Source: Montifringilla adamsi
Lineage: Eukaryota; Chordata; Aves; Passeriformes; Passeridae
Direction: 5' to 3'
NCBI GenBank assembly: GCA_017590115.1
Contig: JAGGNK010000114.1
Coordinates: 1,624,867 to 1,688,866, forward strand
Length of the DNA: 64,000 nucleotides
The notes under the pieces are model-generated. The model was not told the DNA's origin, made no database searches, and worked only from the letters and a program-made list of their open reading frames with translations. Positions 12,101-64,000 of this stretch are shown piece by piece. The position numbers and the translations under genes were made by a program. The stretch's first letter is position 1. Each line of letters begins with the position of its first letter.

Positions 12101-13903
12101 ACAACAGTGGTGAGTATCTACATCCACTAAGTCGATTCCTAAGGATCCAGATATGTTTGTGAACATATTTAGTGTACTCCATGTGTAGCAAAAGTTCAGT
12201 TGCCTTTTCTTTCCTTTGTTACAACCCCATCTCTCTTTCGTGTTCTCTGTGCTCACACTGTGGGATCTCACCTGGAGGTGAGCTAAGCTTCATGTTTGGT
12301 AAAAGCAAACAGTCTAACTAATTTTAAATTTCATTTCAGGCATAAAAGTAATAATACTGGTTTTAATCTAGGCCACCCTTCTTGCCTTGATATGACCCCG
12401 GAGCTTGTTACTATGATTAAGACTTACCCTTGGCAATGTATGGAGTGTAAAACGTGCATCATATGTGGGCAGCCTCACCATGAAGAAGAAATGATGTTCT
12501 GTGATGTATGTGACCGTGGTTATCACACTTTTTGTGTGGGGCTTGATGCTATCCCTTCAGGTAATAAAGTAAGAGTTACTTGTTCCCTTCCCACTTCCTA
12601 TGAGTCCTGGGCTCATTCTCAGAGTTAATACATGAACAATGAATTAATACATATTCTTTTGAAAGAATAGTTTAAAACAAGTGTGAAGGGTAAGAAACAC
12701 TATAGGAAAGCAGTCACACTATAGGACCTGATTTTTTTACTAAGCTTTATTTCTGTATATTTGGTTGTGCACAGTTAAACCTCGCAATTCCTGTGCAGGA
12801 AATATAATTGGCTTTTACAGCATAACCCAAACAGGCTCACTCAGAACGATGTTTTTTCCATATCCACAGAATACTGACAATTATTACCTCTTTTCATTGA
12901 AGAAACCTGTAAAAGAAACTGTATTGCTACATATTGCTAGAGTATAGCTTTCACATTAATTGTACTGTTTCAGCTTTTAAAAGAAATAGTAATCTCAATA
13001 TTTGTAAACATCTCTTTAAACCCTTTAATTCCCTTTTTTATTCTTAAACATCAAAACTGCAACAGAAGTACCTCCATAGGTAGGTAGGCAAGCCAGTAGC
13101 TTTCAGTTGTCAAGTCACTCGTATCATGTGGCCAACTCGGGGCAGTAGAAAGAAAAATAGCAGGTGGTACTGTTGCTTTACATGTAATTCTACGTCCATG
13201 GTAAGTTCATGAATACGTATTCAGTGGCAGTGACAGTATTCCCTGACAGTACTTAAAACACACTGTACTGCCCCATTTTGGGAAGCACTGCAGCTAGCTG
13301 TCACTTCCGTACAGGTTCTGTGGCTGATTTCACTTTGAGGCTGACCTAAGAATATAATCAAAATAGATTATATATCTACAAAACTACAAAATTACCAAAA
13401 CAGCCTTTGATTCCAGCTGTTGTAATAAAAAGTTAAATGCTTCTCCAGCTGCCGTTGATTTCTGCACTGGGTAACTTCACAGCCTTGAACTGTAGTCATT
13501 CACCTGAAAATATGACTGGCAAGCTTGAGCACTGTTTGTAAAGCTCTTACCTAATAACCACCTCCTTGGGGTGCTGGCACTTCTTGTGGTCCGTGAAGAT
13601 TGGTATAGCCAGTGGTTACACATTATGAGTCTGCAAGGGAGCCTGAATTGTGTGTGCTGCTTTACAGAAAAGATGCTCAATTTTAAAAGCATTTGTTGTT
13701 CACTTAAAGGAAATACTGCAAATAGATAAGCACCTAACAGAATGGTGAAGGGCTGCCTAAATAAGTAAGAGAGTAACAAACTTAGTTTCCCAGTAATTGA
13801 TAATTTTCTTTTCTTAGGTCGCTGGATTTGTGATTGTTGTCAGAAAGACCCTCCTGTACCCAGAAGAGGAGGAAGAAGGGGGAAAAACAGCAAGGAGGGA
13901 TAA
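68..13903 (+). CDS. PHF10: PHF10 (BAF45A), PBAF subunit; last nine coding exons, 5' partial
   Basis: PHF10 is a nuclear subunit of the PBAF (SWI/SNF) chromatin remodeller and reads acetylated histone tails through a double PHD finger. Coding exons: 68-151, 1548-1681, 1812-1961, 3067-3176, 4589-4742, 7190-7345, 12001-12109, 12372-12560, 13818-13903. They join in frame into 389 residues ending in GKNSKEG and a TAA stop. This equals the C-terminal part of the human protein (about 498 residues, from memory), so roughly the first 109 residues and three exons lie left of the window. Visible parts are the SAY-type region ([18 protein letters not shown], then [19 protein letters not shown]), an acidic serine stretch ([17 protein letters not shown]) resembling phosphorylation sites, a linker with [13 protein letters not shown]1 (CGIC, HCSQC, HPSC, CMEC) and PHD2 ([20 protein letters not shown]). 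All zinc ligands are intact. Identification is by remembered protein similarity. Only the PHD-containing isoform was traced. Confidence 0.96.
152..1547 (+). other. PHF10: PHF10 intron (after exon a)
   Basis: AT-rich intron with no gene seen. It contains TA-rich simple sequence near 455-510. The open stretch at 303-563 has no coding character. Confidence 0.8.
1548..1681 (+). CDS. PHF10: PHF10 coding exon b
   Basis: Acceptor tttag ends at 1547; donor gtaagt at 1682. Encodes [18 protein letters not shown] through ITDHYKEYS, part of the SAY-type region of PHF10. Ends on a complete codon. Confidence 0.96.
1755..1791 (+). repeat. Two-copy tandem repeat, about 16-nt unit
   Basis: The unit containing gtgatatgtgaatta occurs twice back to back just after the donor of the 1548-1681 exon, inside a 130-base intron. 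It accounts for a notable part of this minimal intron. Confidence 0.7.
1812..1961 (+). CDS. PHF10: PHF10 coding exon c
   Basis: Acceptor ttccag ends at 1811; donor gtaggt at 1962. Exactly 50 codons: [19 protein letters not shown] through [10 protein letters not shown], a charged helical segment of the SAY-type region. Confidence 0.96.
1962..3066 (+). other. PHF10: PHF10 intron with exon-like stretch at 2660-2756
   Basis: Intron between the FDLQTH and IIQVPQG exons. Apart from an open, splice-bounded 97-nt stretch at 2660-2756 (described under findings), it is unremarkable AT-rich sequence. Confidence 0.75.
3067..3176 (+). CDS. PHF10: PHF10 coding exon d
   Basis: Acceptor atgcag ends at 3066; donor gtatct at 3177. 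Encodes [19 protein letters not shown] and [17 protein letters not shown]. This follows FDLQTH directly, as in other vertebrate PHF10 proteins. Confidence 0.95.
3177..4588 (+). other. PHF10: PHF10 intron (between exons d and e)
   Basis: No recognisable repeat or gene. The open stretch at 3673-3978 shows no splice or family support. Confidence 0.75.
4589..4742 (+). CDS. PHF10: PHF10 coding exon e (acidic serine stretch)
   Basis: Acceptor cttcag ends at 4588; donor gtgaga at 4743. Encodes [19 protein letters not shown] and the acidic [19 protein letters not shown] segment, which looks like a casein-kinase-type phosphorylation cluster. Confidence 0.95.
4743..7189 (+). other. PHF10: PHF10 intron (between exons e and f)
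   Basis: 2.4-kb intron without recognisable genes. It holds only short A or T runs (for example about 6620-6632 and 7150-7164). The antisense open frame running across exon e (4634-5017) is judged a shadow. Confidence 0.75.
7190..7345 (+). CDS. PHF10: PHF10 coding exon f (linker before PHD fingers)
   Basis: Acceptor ttatag ends at 7189; donor gtagaa at 7346. Fifty-two codons: [38 protein letters not shown] and [10 protein letters not shown] polar, likely disordered linker with basic patches. The first part is the most diverged stretch relative to the human protein as I remember it. Confidence 0.94.
7346..12000 (+). other. PHF10: PHF10 largest intron in window
   Basis: 4.65 kb without a recognised gene or LINE. 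It contains a TA dinucleotide run at about 8550-8570 followed by T9, another at about 11600-11613, and a short signal-peptide-like open frame at 9760-9846 (see findings). Confidence 0.75.
8550..8578 (+). repeat. (TA)n microsatellite followed by T run
   Basis: About ten AT dinucleotides and then nine T residues, inside the large PHF10 intron. Confidence 0.85.
12001..12109 (+). CDS. PHF10: PHF10 coding exon g (PHD1, first half)
   Basis: Acceptor ttccag ends at 12000; donor gtgagt at 12110. Encodes [19 protein letters not shown] through [10 protein letters not shown], carrying the CGIC and HCSQC zinc ligands of the first PHD finger. It follows a 4.65-kb intron. Confidence 0.96.
12372..12560 (+). 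CDS. PHF10: PHF10 coding exon h (PHD1 end, PHD2 start)
   Basis: Acceptor atctag ends at 12371; donor gtaata at 12561. Encodes [38 protein letters not shown] and [18 protein letters not shown], the core of the double PHD finger, with all cysteine and histidine ligands present. Confidence 0.97.
12561..13817 (+). other. PHF10: PHF10 last intron
   Basis: 1.26-kb intron between the two exons that encode PHD2. No gene or recognisable repeat is seen; the antisense open frame at 13477-13779 has no support. Confidence 0.7.
13818..13903 (+). CDS. PHF10: PHF10 last coding exon (PHD2 end, stop)
   Basis: Acceptor tcttag ends at 13817. Encodes [19 protein letters not shown] and RGKNSKEG, then TAA at 13901-13903. 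It supplies the final CDCC ligands of PHD2 and the basic C-terminus. Confidence 0.97.
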
Positions 13904-14050
13904 GAAAGCCCCAAAAACTTGCTGTCCAAAACTTAACTGCACAAATTAAAGTGATACTCTGGTGCTATTTAATCAACCACTCTATAAGAGGAGCAATACC
14001 ACTTTTTTCTTTTTACTAAATAAACTTTGTCTATATAGTGATTTTTTGTG
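13904..14050 (+). terminator. PHF10: PHF10 3' UTR and polyadenylation site
   Basis: A canonical AATAAA lies at 14019-14024, 116 bases after the stop, followed by a T/GT-rich downstream element (about 14025-14050). This makes a short 3' UTR. Another AATAAA on this strand at 15056-15061 could act as a distal signal and would extend the transcript towards the C6orf120 stop codon. Confidence 0.7.
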
Positions 14051-15209
14051 ATACAAGTCACTAATGTCCTGTCAGGTGTTGAGAGAGGCAAGCCAAATTA
14101 CCACTCGAAAAAGAAAAGTTTTTCAGTAATTAAATTTAAATTATACATGCATTGGTATAAAATTATAGCAACATACTTGTTTATTTCAGTGCACTTATCA
14201 GTAAGCTCTGTAAAAAGAAAATTACAGAGCAATTTAATGTACTTCATTTGCATAGCAACTGGTTATTCTGAAATACTCAACCAAAGCGAAAAGTATTCCT
14301 GGTAAAAGTAATTTCTAAGGAAGAGTAGGCATGAGATGACCTTCTTACAATATACTGCAAATCCCTTTCAGCAGAAACTTTGCGTGCAAGCTAATGACTT
14401 ATTCATAAATATGTGCTTGAAAAAGAAAAAAATCACAAAAAGCTATCAAGAGAAGTGTAAGAAAGCACATCTCAAGTTTGAGATACCTATATGTTGTGTT
14501 GTTTTTAATGAGACGAAAATGTCATATTGACAAGTAACAACAGCTGAAGTCTCCCTCCCCCTGCAGTAATAGCAAAGAAGCAACATGCACTTGATTCAGG
14601 TCATGGATTTGTAGTGGTGATGAGTGACTGGATCAACCTCTGCTTGACAGATGGCTGGTGTGATGTAGAGCACACGCAGTCAAAATAACAGCCCATCTAT
14701 TCCCTTAAGTGATTGATTGTTTTCTCCTTCCTTCACCCTAAGCTAGCTCCTCAACTTCATGAATACACTCAAACATGTTGCTGATTAGTTTTACTGGAGA
14801 TGCTTGCTCAGAAAACAAGCAGGTTTTATTTTTAAATATGCTCTAAATTGACAGGGGACTGAAGTGCAGTAGTTTATTCATTTTTCTTTATAAAAAAACA
14901 ATAGAAAATACTGAATTGGAATTGATTTTCCTAAGCACCTATTTTAAGCAAATTTAACAAGATCCCAACTGTACATTCATTTTTAAGCCCTGATCCCTGA
15001 AGAGCACTGCAAATACTGTCCTGGTTGCTCGTTTTACATATTGGGGAGGATTTACAATAAAAAATTAAATATGGCTTTTTTCTCCCCACTTCCTTTCTGG
15101 TTTTGGAAATGTAACCTGAATATCTTCAGGAAACATAGTGAGTATTACAGCAAGTCATTCATACCAATTTCACAGGACGAAGTGTGACTTAAGTCCAGTG
15201 TGTATCAAT
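14051..15209 (-). other. Convergent 3' region of PHF10 and C6orf120
   Basis: The interval between the PHF10 polyadenylation site and the C6orf120 stop codon, with no ORF of merit. It most likely holds the C6orf120 3' UTR. Candidate AATAAA signals on the minus strand read as TTTATT on the plus strand at 14873-14878 and 14825-14830. Confidence 0.5.
14825..14878 (-). terminator. Candidate C6orf120 polyadenylation signals
   Basis: Two minus-strand AATAAA hexamers (plus-strand TTTATT at 14873-14878 and 14825-14830) lie 330-390 bases beyond the C6orf120 stop. Which one is used, if either, cannot be told from sequence; mammalian transcripts may run further. Confidence 0.3.
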
Positions 15210-17500
<2,291 letters not shown>

Positions 17501-17828
17501 CTCCGACCTGCCGCGGGGCTCCGGCTCCGGCAAGGCCGCTGCCACGGCGAGGAAGAGCAGCGGGGACTCGCGGACGTGCGGCAGCGCGGCCGGGGAACCG
17601 CGGGAAAGCCCCTCCCCGGGGCGGGGCCCGCAACAGAGCGGCGACCGAGAGGAGGCCGGCGCCAAGGAGCCGGCTCGCGGGGCGGAACGCCGCTACCCCT
17701 GCGCGCCCCGGGAGCCGCTCAGTGCGCCCGGCCGAGCCCGGGGGCGGGTGGAGGCGCCGCGCTGCCCACGAACGCCGGCGGTACCGCCGGGCGCTCCCGC
17801 CCCGTCCCGGGCACGGCCGCCCTCCCGG

Positions 17829-17838
17829 TATCGCGAGA
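17829..17838. promoter_or_regulatory. TCTCGCGAGA-like promoter element
   Basis: The sequence TATCGCGAGA differs from the palindromic TCTCGCGAGA element at one base. That element is known from CpG-island, often bidirectional, promoters and is bound by BANP. It sits towards the WDR27 side of the island. Confidence 0.55.
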
Positions 17839-18548
17839 GCGCGGCGGGCGGGCTGAGGGCAGGGCTTGGGGAGGGCGGGGAGGCACCGAGGGCGGAACGG
17901 GGAGGGGTTGGCAGGCCGTGTGAAGCGCTTTTCACCACGGAAGCTTGGAATTAGAGTAGGCGTCCTTTAGCTGCACTGAGACTGGATATAAGATGTTTGC
18001 TGGAGGATAGGTGTCCCTCCGTGGGTTAGTGACAGTTTTTTTGCCTGTTGACATAAATCTGACCTAAGATTACAGAACAGCAAAGCAGTATGACAGAAAA
18101 AAAAACACCCCAGCACTGTTTTTGAATACCCATTGATTTCAGCAATTACCTTGACTTTGCTGAGCTGCTTAAAATCATAAGCAAGAGTGAAAGTTTGAAA
18201 GTGTGAAAAAAAATCTACATGGAGTGCATTGTGTACTAATAGATTCAAGGCAGCCTGTGCAGGTACCCCAAGGGCCTTGTGCTAACTGAGCTAATGTTCT
18301 ATCTTCAAAGCCCTCTAATTTCACAAACCCATGTAACTTGTTCTCCTCATTCCTAGCTCAAACAAACTGGCTGCATAAGACCGCCAAATTCAGATTCTGA
18401 TAAATTTTAGCTTTTTTGAAATCAGTTTTGTTCGTATAAAGACTTTTATTCTGCTTAAAACATTAAAATATAGTTGCTAGACCTCATTTTTAAAAGTTCT
18501 TATGATTGAGTATTGAGACACTACAAATACAGTGTTGGAACAAAAGCA

Positions 18549-18590
18549 TGATATTATATGATATGATATATTATATGATATGATATGATG
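18549..18590 (+). repeat. ATATG-type tandem repeat
   Basis: Short pentamer-like repeats of atatg and gatat, immediately left of a CR1 fragment. Confidence 0.8.
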
Positions 18591-18639
18591 TGGAACTGTT
18601 ATTTCCAGCAGTCTTTCATTTTCCACATAGATGTCAATC

Positions 18640-19130
18640 TATGGAGGTGTTGGAATGACTCCAGAGAAGGGCAATGGAGCTGGTGAAGGGTCTGGAGCAC
18701 ATGTCCTGTAGGGAGCAGCTGAGGGATCTGGGGTTGTTTATCCTGGAGGAGGCTCAGGGAGACCTTATCACTCTCTACAACCATGTGGAAGGAGGCTGTA
18801 GCCAGGTTGAGGTTAGTCTTTTCTCCAAGGCCAGACAAGAGGTAGTGGCCTCAAGGTTTGCCATGCGAGCTATAGGTTGGACACTAGGAAAAATTCTTCA
18901 CAGAAAGGGTGATTAGACACTGGAATGGGCTGCCCAGGGAGGTGCTGGAGTCACTGTCCTTTGTGTGTGTATATATACATATATATATATAGTTTATACT
19001 GTATAATGAAAGGCTGGATATGACACTTATTGTCATGGTCTAGTTGACATGGTGGTGTTCAGTCATAGGTTGGACTCAGTAATTTCAGAAGTCTTTTCCA
19101 AACTAATTGGTTCTGTGTTTCTGTGATTTG
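18640..19130 (+). mobile_element. CR1 LINE 3' fragment (sense)
   Basis: Matches the CR1 3' consensus region in plus orientation. Hallmarks include the conceptual peptide [20 protein letters not shown], the phrase 'ggatctggggttgtttatcc', 'tgggctgcccagggaggtgctgg' and a terminus 'cagaagtcttttccaaac' followed by a degenerate attctgtg-type tail. A (TA)n/(TG)n microsatellite interrupts it at 18963-18993. Confidence 0.85.
18963..18993 (+). repeat. TG/TA microsatellite inside CR1
   Basis: Alternating gt and at dinucleotides expanded within the CR1 fragment, splitting its 3' region. Confidence 0.8.
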
Positions 19131-19979
19131 AAATAGGTGGGTACCCAAGGTGTGGGAATATGTGGAGCCAAGGTCTTTTAGCATTGTGTTGCATAGAAAC
19201 AGGACATTGTCAGAGGTGTTTCATGGGGGTCTGGTGAGGTATAAAATTCTTCCTGCATATTTACAAGTTAATAATCATCAGTCAAGAAATCAGTCCAAGA
19301 TTTCTGATACTTCTTTGGATTGCTACTAGTTGTTATGGATAGTAGATTGTTGAAAGTGTCATAGGTACAAACATTGAAAGGTGAAAATAAAGTCAGGTGA
19401 AAATTGTAAAAAAGAGTACTTAACTGTCTAGAAGCAGTTACAGAGACACAGCATGTTTCAGAATAAGTTCTTTAAGATTCCCAGGGGTTGTTTGCATGTC
19501 AGAACAACACCCTTTTTGCTGTGTCAGCATTTATTTTTCTTTACCAGTGACTAAACTGCCATAACACATTCGTGACTGTATCGCTCATGAAAATTGTCAC
19601 CAGCATATTAACAACAAAATTTCCTCTAATATTCCCAGCCATGAGTCGCAGTTCAGAAAAACAGTGTCATGTGCAGTGCACTGAGTAGCCTCTGTGCAGG
19701 TGGTTCTCAATACAGTGGCCTTATCCAAATTCACATGCACACACTAAAGGGAACTTGGACTGGTACTTTCTCCAGGCAAAACTAACAAGCACAGGGAGAC
19801 GACATTATCAGTGATAATATATATCCAATGCTTATATAAGGCAGAAATTCTTGTAGTGCTAATTACAGACAGACATGGTTAAGACATCCCTATAGAAAGT
19901 ATCTGTTTGAAAAGGAGTTGAGGTTGATATTGGCTGATTTGCACCAAAATGGTTTAAGTTGATGCAGATCAAAAACTTG

Positions 19980-21015
19980 GTCATAAAATCATAACTCGGG
20001 TTGAAAGGGACTTCTGGACTCCTCCTGTCCACCTTCCTGTTCATAACAGTTCTAATTAAATTAAGTTGCTCAGGGTCATGTCCATTTGACTCCTGGACAA
20101 CACCAGATATAGAGATCCATGACCTCTCTTCAGAAACTTGTTCTGATATTCACCCACTGTCATGATATTTTAAAAAATTAATTACTGATTTCATATGACC
20201 CTAATTGGGTTTTCCCAGGATCCAGTTTATCACTGAGTGCCTCTGAGAAAAGTCTCTCTGTCTTTCCTGTATCCTCCAATTATGTAGTTGTAGGCAACAA
20301 TAAAGTCTCAGCTGTCTCTTCTCCAGGCTGAAGAGACCCAGCTCTCTCAGCCTCTCTGTGTACATCATTTTCTCCAGCTCCCTGACCATTTTTCTTGCTC
20401 TATACTAGAATTGCTCCAGTATGTCAGGATCTTTCTAGTACCAAAACCCCCAAAACTGGACACAGCACTGCAGGTGTGGCCTTACAGGTGCCAAATAGAG
20501 GGAAAGGATCACTCTCACAACTTGCTGGCTACTCTCTATTACTAACACAGCCCAGGATGCAGTTGGCTGCCTCTGCTGCAAGGGCACCGTGGTAGCTCAT
20601 ATTCAGCTTGTCCAGCAGGATGTCTGGATCCTTTTCTGGGGAGCCCCTTCCCAGAGAGCCATCCTTCAGCATTTCATCTTGCATGGAGTTACTCTGTGCC
20701 AGACATGGGATTCCACTTACTCTTGTTGGACTCCACTAAATTCTTGTCAGCCTGTTTCTGACTGCTTCCTCCAATTTGGCATCATCCACAAACTTGGGGA
20801 AAACAGGAGGTTTGTTTGCCTTGGTGCCTCACCACCTGCACTGTAAAAAATATGGTTCCTCTGACCAATCCAAATCAACCCCCTCTTAGTTTAATGTTTT
20901 CGCTCCTTATCCTGACACTAAGGGTCTTGGTAAAAAGTTTCTGTCTTTCTTATATGCTCACTTTATATATTCACATATAAAGTGCCCCTAGAGCCTTCTC
21001 TTTTCCAGGCTGAAA
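19980..21015 (-). mobile_element. CR1 LINE fragment(s) (antisense)
   Basis: Reverse-complement CR1. It starts with the inverted 3' end (aaatcataactcgggttgaaagg) and continues with 'ctccaggctgaagagacccag', 'cactgcaggtgtggcctt', 'gcatcatccacaaacttggg', then a second antisense block at 20880-21015 ending in 'agccttctcttttccaggctg'. The repeated 'ctccaggctga' module implies at least two separate insertions. Confidence 0.8.
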
Positions 21016-21250
21016 AAGTTCCACCTGAATATGAGGAAGAACTGTGTGGGTGACCATCCACTGGAACAGATTGCCCAGAGAGGTTGTGGAGTCTCTCTCA
21101 AGATGTGGATGTGGAGATACTCAAAAATTGTCTGGATGCAATCCTGTGCCATGTGCTTTAGAATGACTCTGCTTGAGCAGGGAGGTTGACCCAGATGATG
21201 CACCAAGGTCTCTTCCAATCTGACCTATTCTGACTCTGTGATTCTGTGAA
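21016..21250 (+). mobile_element. CR1 LINE 3' fragment (sense)
   Basis: Plus-strand CR1: 'atgaggaagaactgtgtggg', 'ggaacagattgcccagagagg', and a 3' end resembling CR1 tails ('ttctgactctgtgattctgtg'). Orientation switches at about 21016 from the preceding antisense block. Confidence 0.8.
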
Positions 21251-21254
21251 GAAC

Positions 21255-21450
21255 CCCAAATCTCTCCCCTCGTCTTTATAGGAGAGATGTTCACATCTTC
21301 CTTAAGGTCCCACTCCAATAGGTCCCTGTCTGTGTCGTCCTGGGGTCCCCAGCTCTGGGCGCAGTGCTCCAGCTGGCGTCCCAAAAGTGGGGCACTCCTG
21401 GACGTTCTGGCCATGCTGCTTTCTGTGCAGCCCAGGACATCGCTGCGGAG
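21255..21450 (-). mobile_element. CR1 LINE fragment (antisense), upstream edge of WDR27 island
   Basis: Segments such as 'gtcctggggtccccagctct', 'gcgcagtgctccag' and 'tgtgcagcccaggacatcgc' match antisense CR1 body sequence. It runs into the second CpG island. Confidence 0.6.
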
Positions 21451-21783
21451 AGCCAGGAAGCAGCCCGGGCGGCTGTCGCCGGTCGCCGGGCCCGTTGCCC
21501 AGGTGAGGGCCCGCCGCGCTCTGCGGGCGACGGAAGGCTGTCCCTTCCGGCCTCCCGTCAGCGGCGGCGCTGCCCTGGTTACGGGCCGGGCCGGGCCGGG
21601 CGCGGCGGACTCGGCGCCGGGGCCGGGGCCGAGGCCGAGGCCGGAGCTGGGGCTCTCCGCCTTCCAGCGGGAGAGAGCTCCGAGCGGGGCCGTGAGCCGT
21701 CGGCCCCCGCGGTCAGGACGCAGCCGGCGGGGGAAGGCGGCCCCGGTGGTCGGCTGCGCCGCGGGGCCGTTCGCTGCCGCAGG

Positions 21784-64000
<42,217 letters not shown>

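Larger units (their letters stand above)
17926..21254. other. CR1-filled interval between two CpG islands
   Basis: The spacer between the C6orf120 and WDR27 CpG islands. Besides the CR1 fragments listed separately it has AT-rich unique sequence (17940-18540, 19140-19970) without recognisable genes. Confidence 0.7.

Noticed and set aside
18674..18916. 80-codon frame [20 protein letters not shown]...
   Set aside because: This is the familiar conceptual translation of the CR1 3' region, not a host gene.

Overview
This window is nuclear DNA from a bird. The evidence is intron-rich genes with GT-AG splice sites in AT-rich DNA, CpG-island promoters, many CR1 LINE fragments (the dominant avian retroposon), and an endogenous-retrovirus LTR family that I recognise from songbird-like (neoavian/passerine) genomes. 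The species cannot be fixed from the sequence alone. The gene order PHF10 > < C6orf120, then WDR27 >, matches the block on human 6q27 and, from memory, the corresponding part of chicken chromosome 3.

Layout. (1) 1-14,050: the last nine coding exons of PHF10 (+ strand). This is the BAF45A subunit of the PBAF chromatin remodeller, with the SAY region and the tandem PHD fingers. The first exons lie left of the window. (2) 15,210-15,767 (- strand): the single coding exon of the C6orf120 orthologue, a small secreted glycoprotein, tail-to-tail with PHF10. Its likely first non-coding exon sits in a CpG island at about 17.3-17.9 kb. (3) 17.9-21.5 kb: a pile of CR1 fragments in alternating orientation. 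(4) 21.4-21.8 kb: a second CpG island holding the first coding exon of WDR27. (5) 21,784-64,000 (+ strand): WDR27, a multi-WD40-repeat protein. Twenty-two coding exons were traced in frame (2,343 nt, 781 residues). The last exon or exons lie right of the window. Every reading-frame phase closes across all PHF10 and WDR27 junctions, which is strong internal support for the models.

No operon-like or CRISPR system is present. The genes are unrelated housekeeping-type neighbours. C6orf120 and WDR27 diverge and would be expected to share a promoter region, but here their CpG islands are separated by about 3.5 kb of CR1-derived DNA. Most of the remaining sequence is intron. It contains CR1 and LTR fragments, simple repeats, and a few open stretches that could be cryptic exons or old retrocopies. 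The best of these are a 97-nt exon-like stretch in PHF10 at 2,660-2,756 and an antisense open frame in WDR27 intron 2 at about 24.1-24.5 kb.
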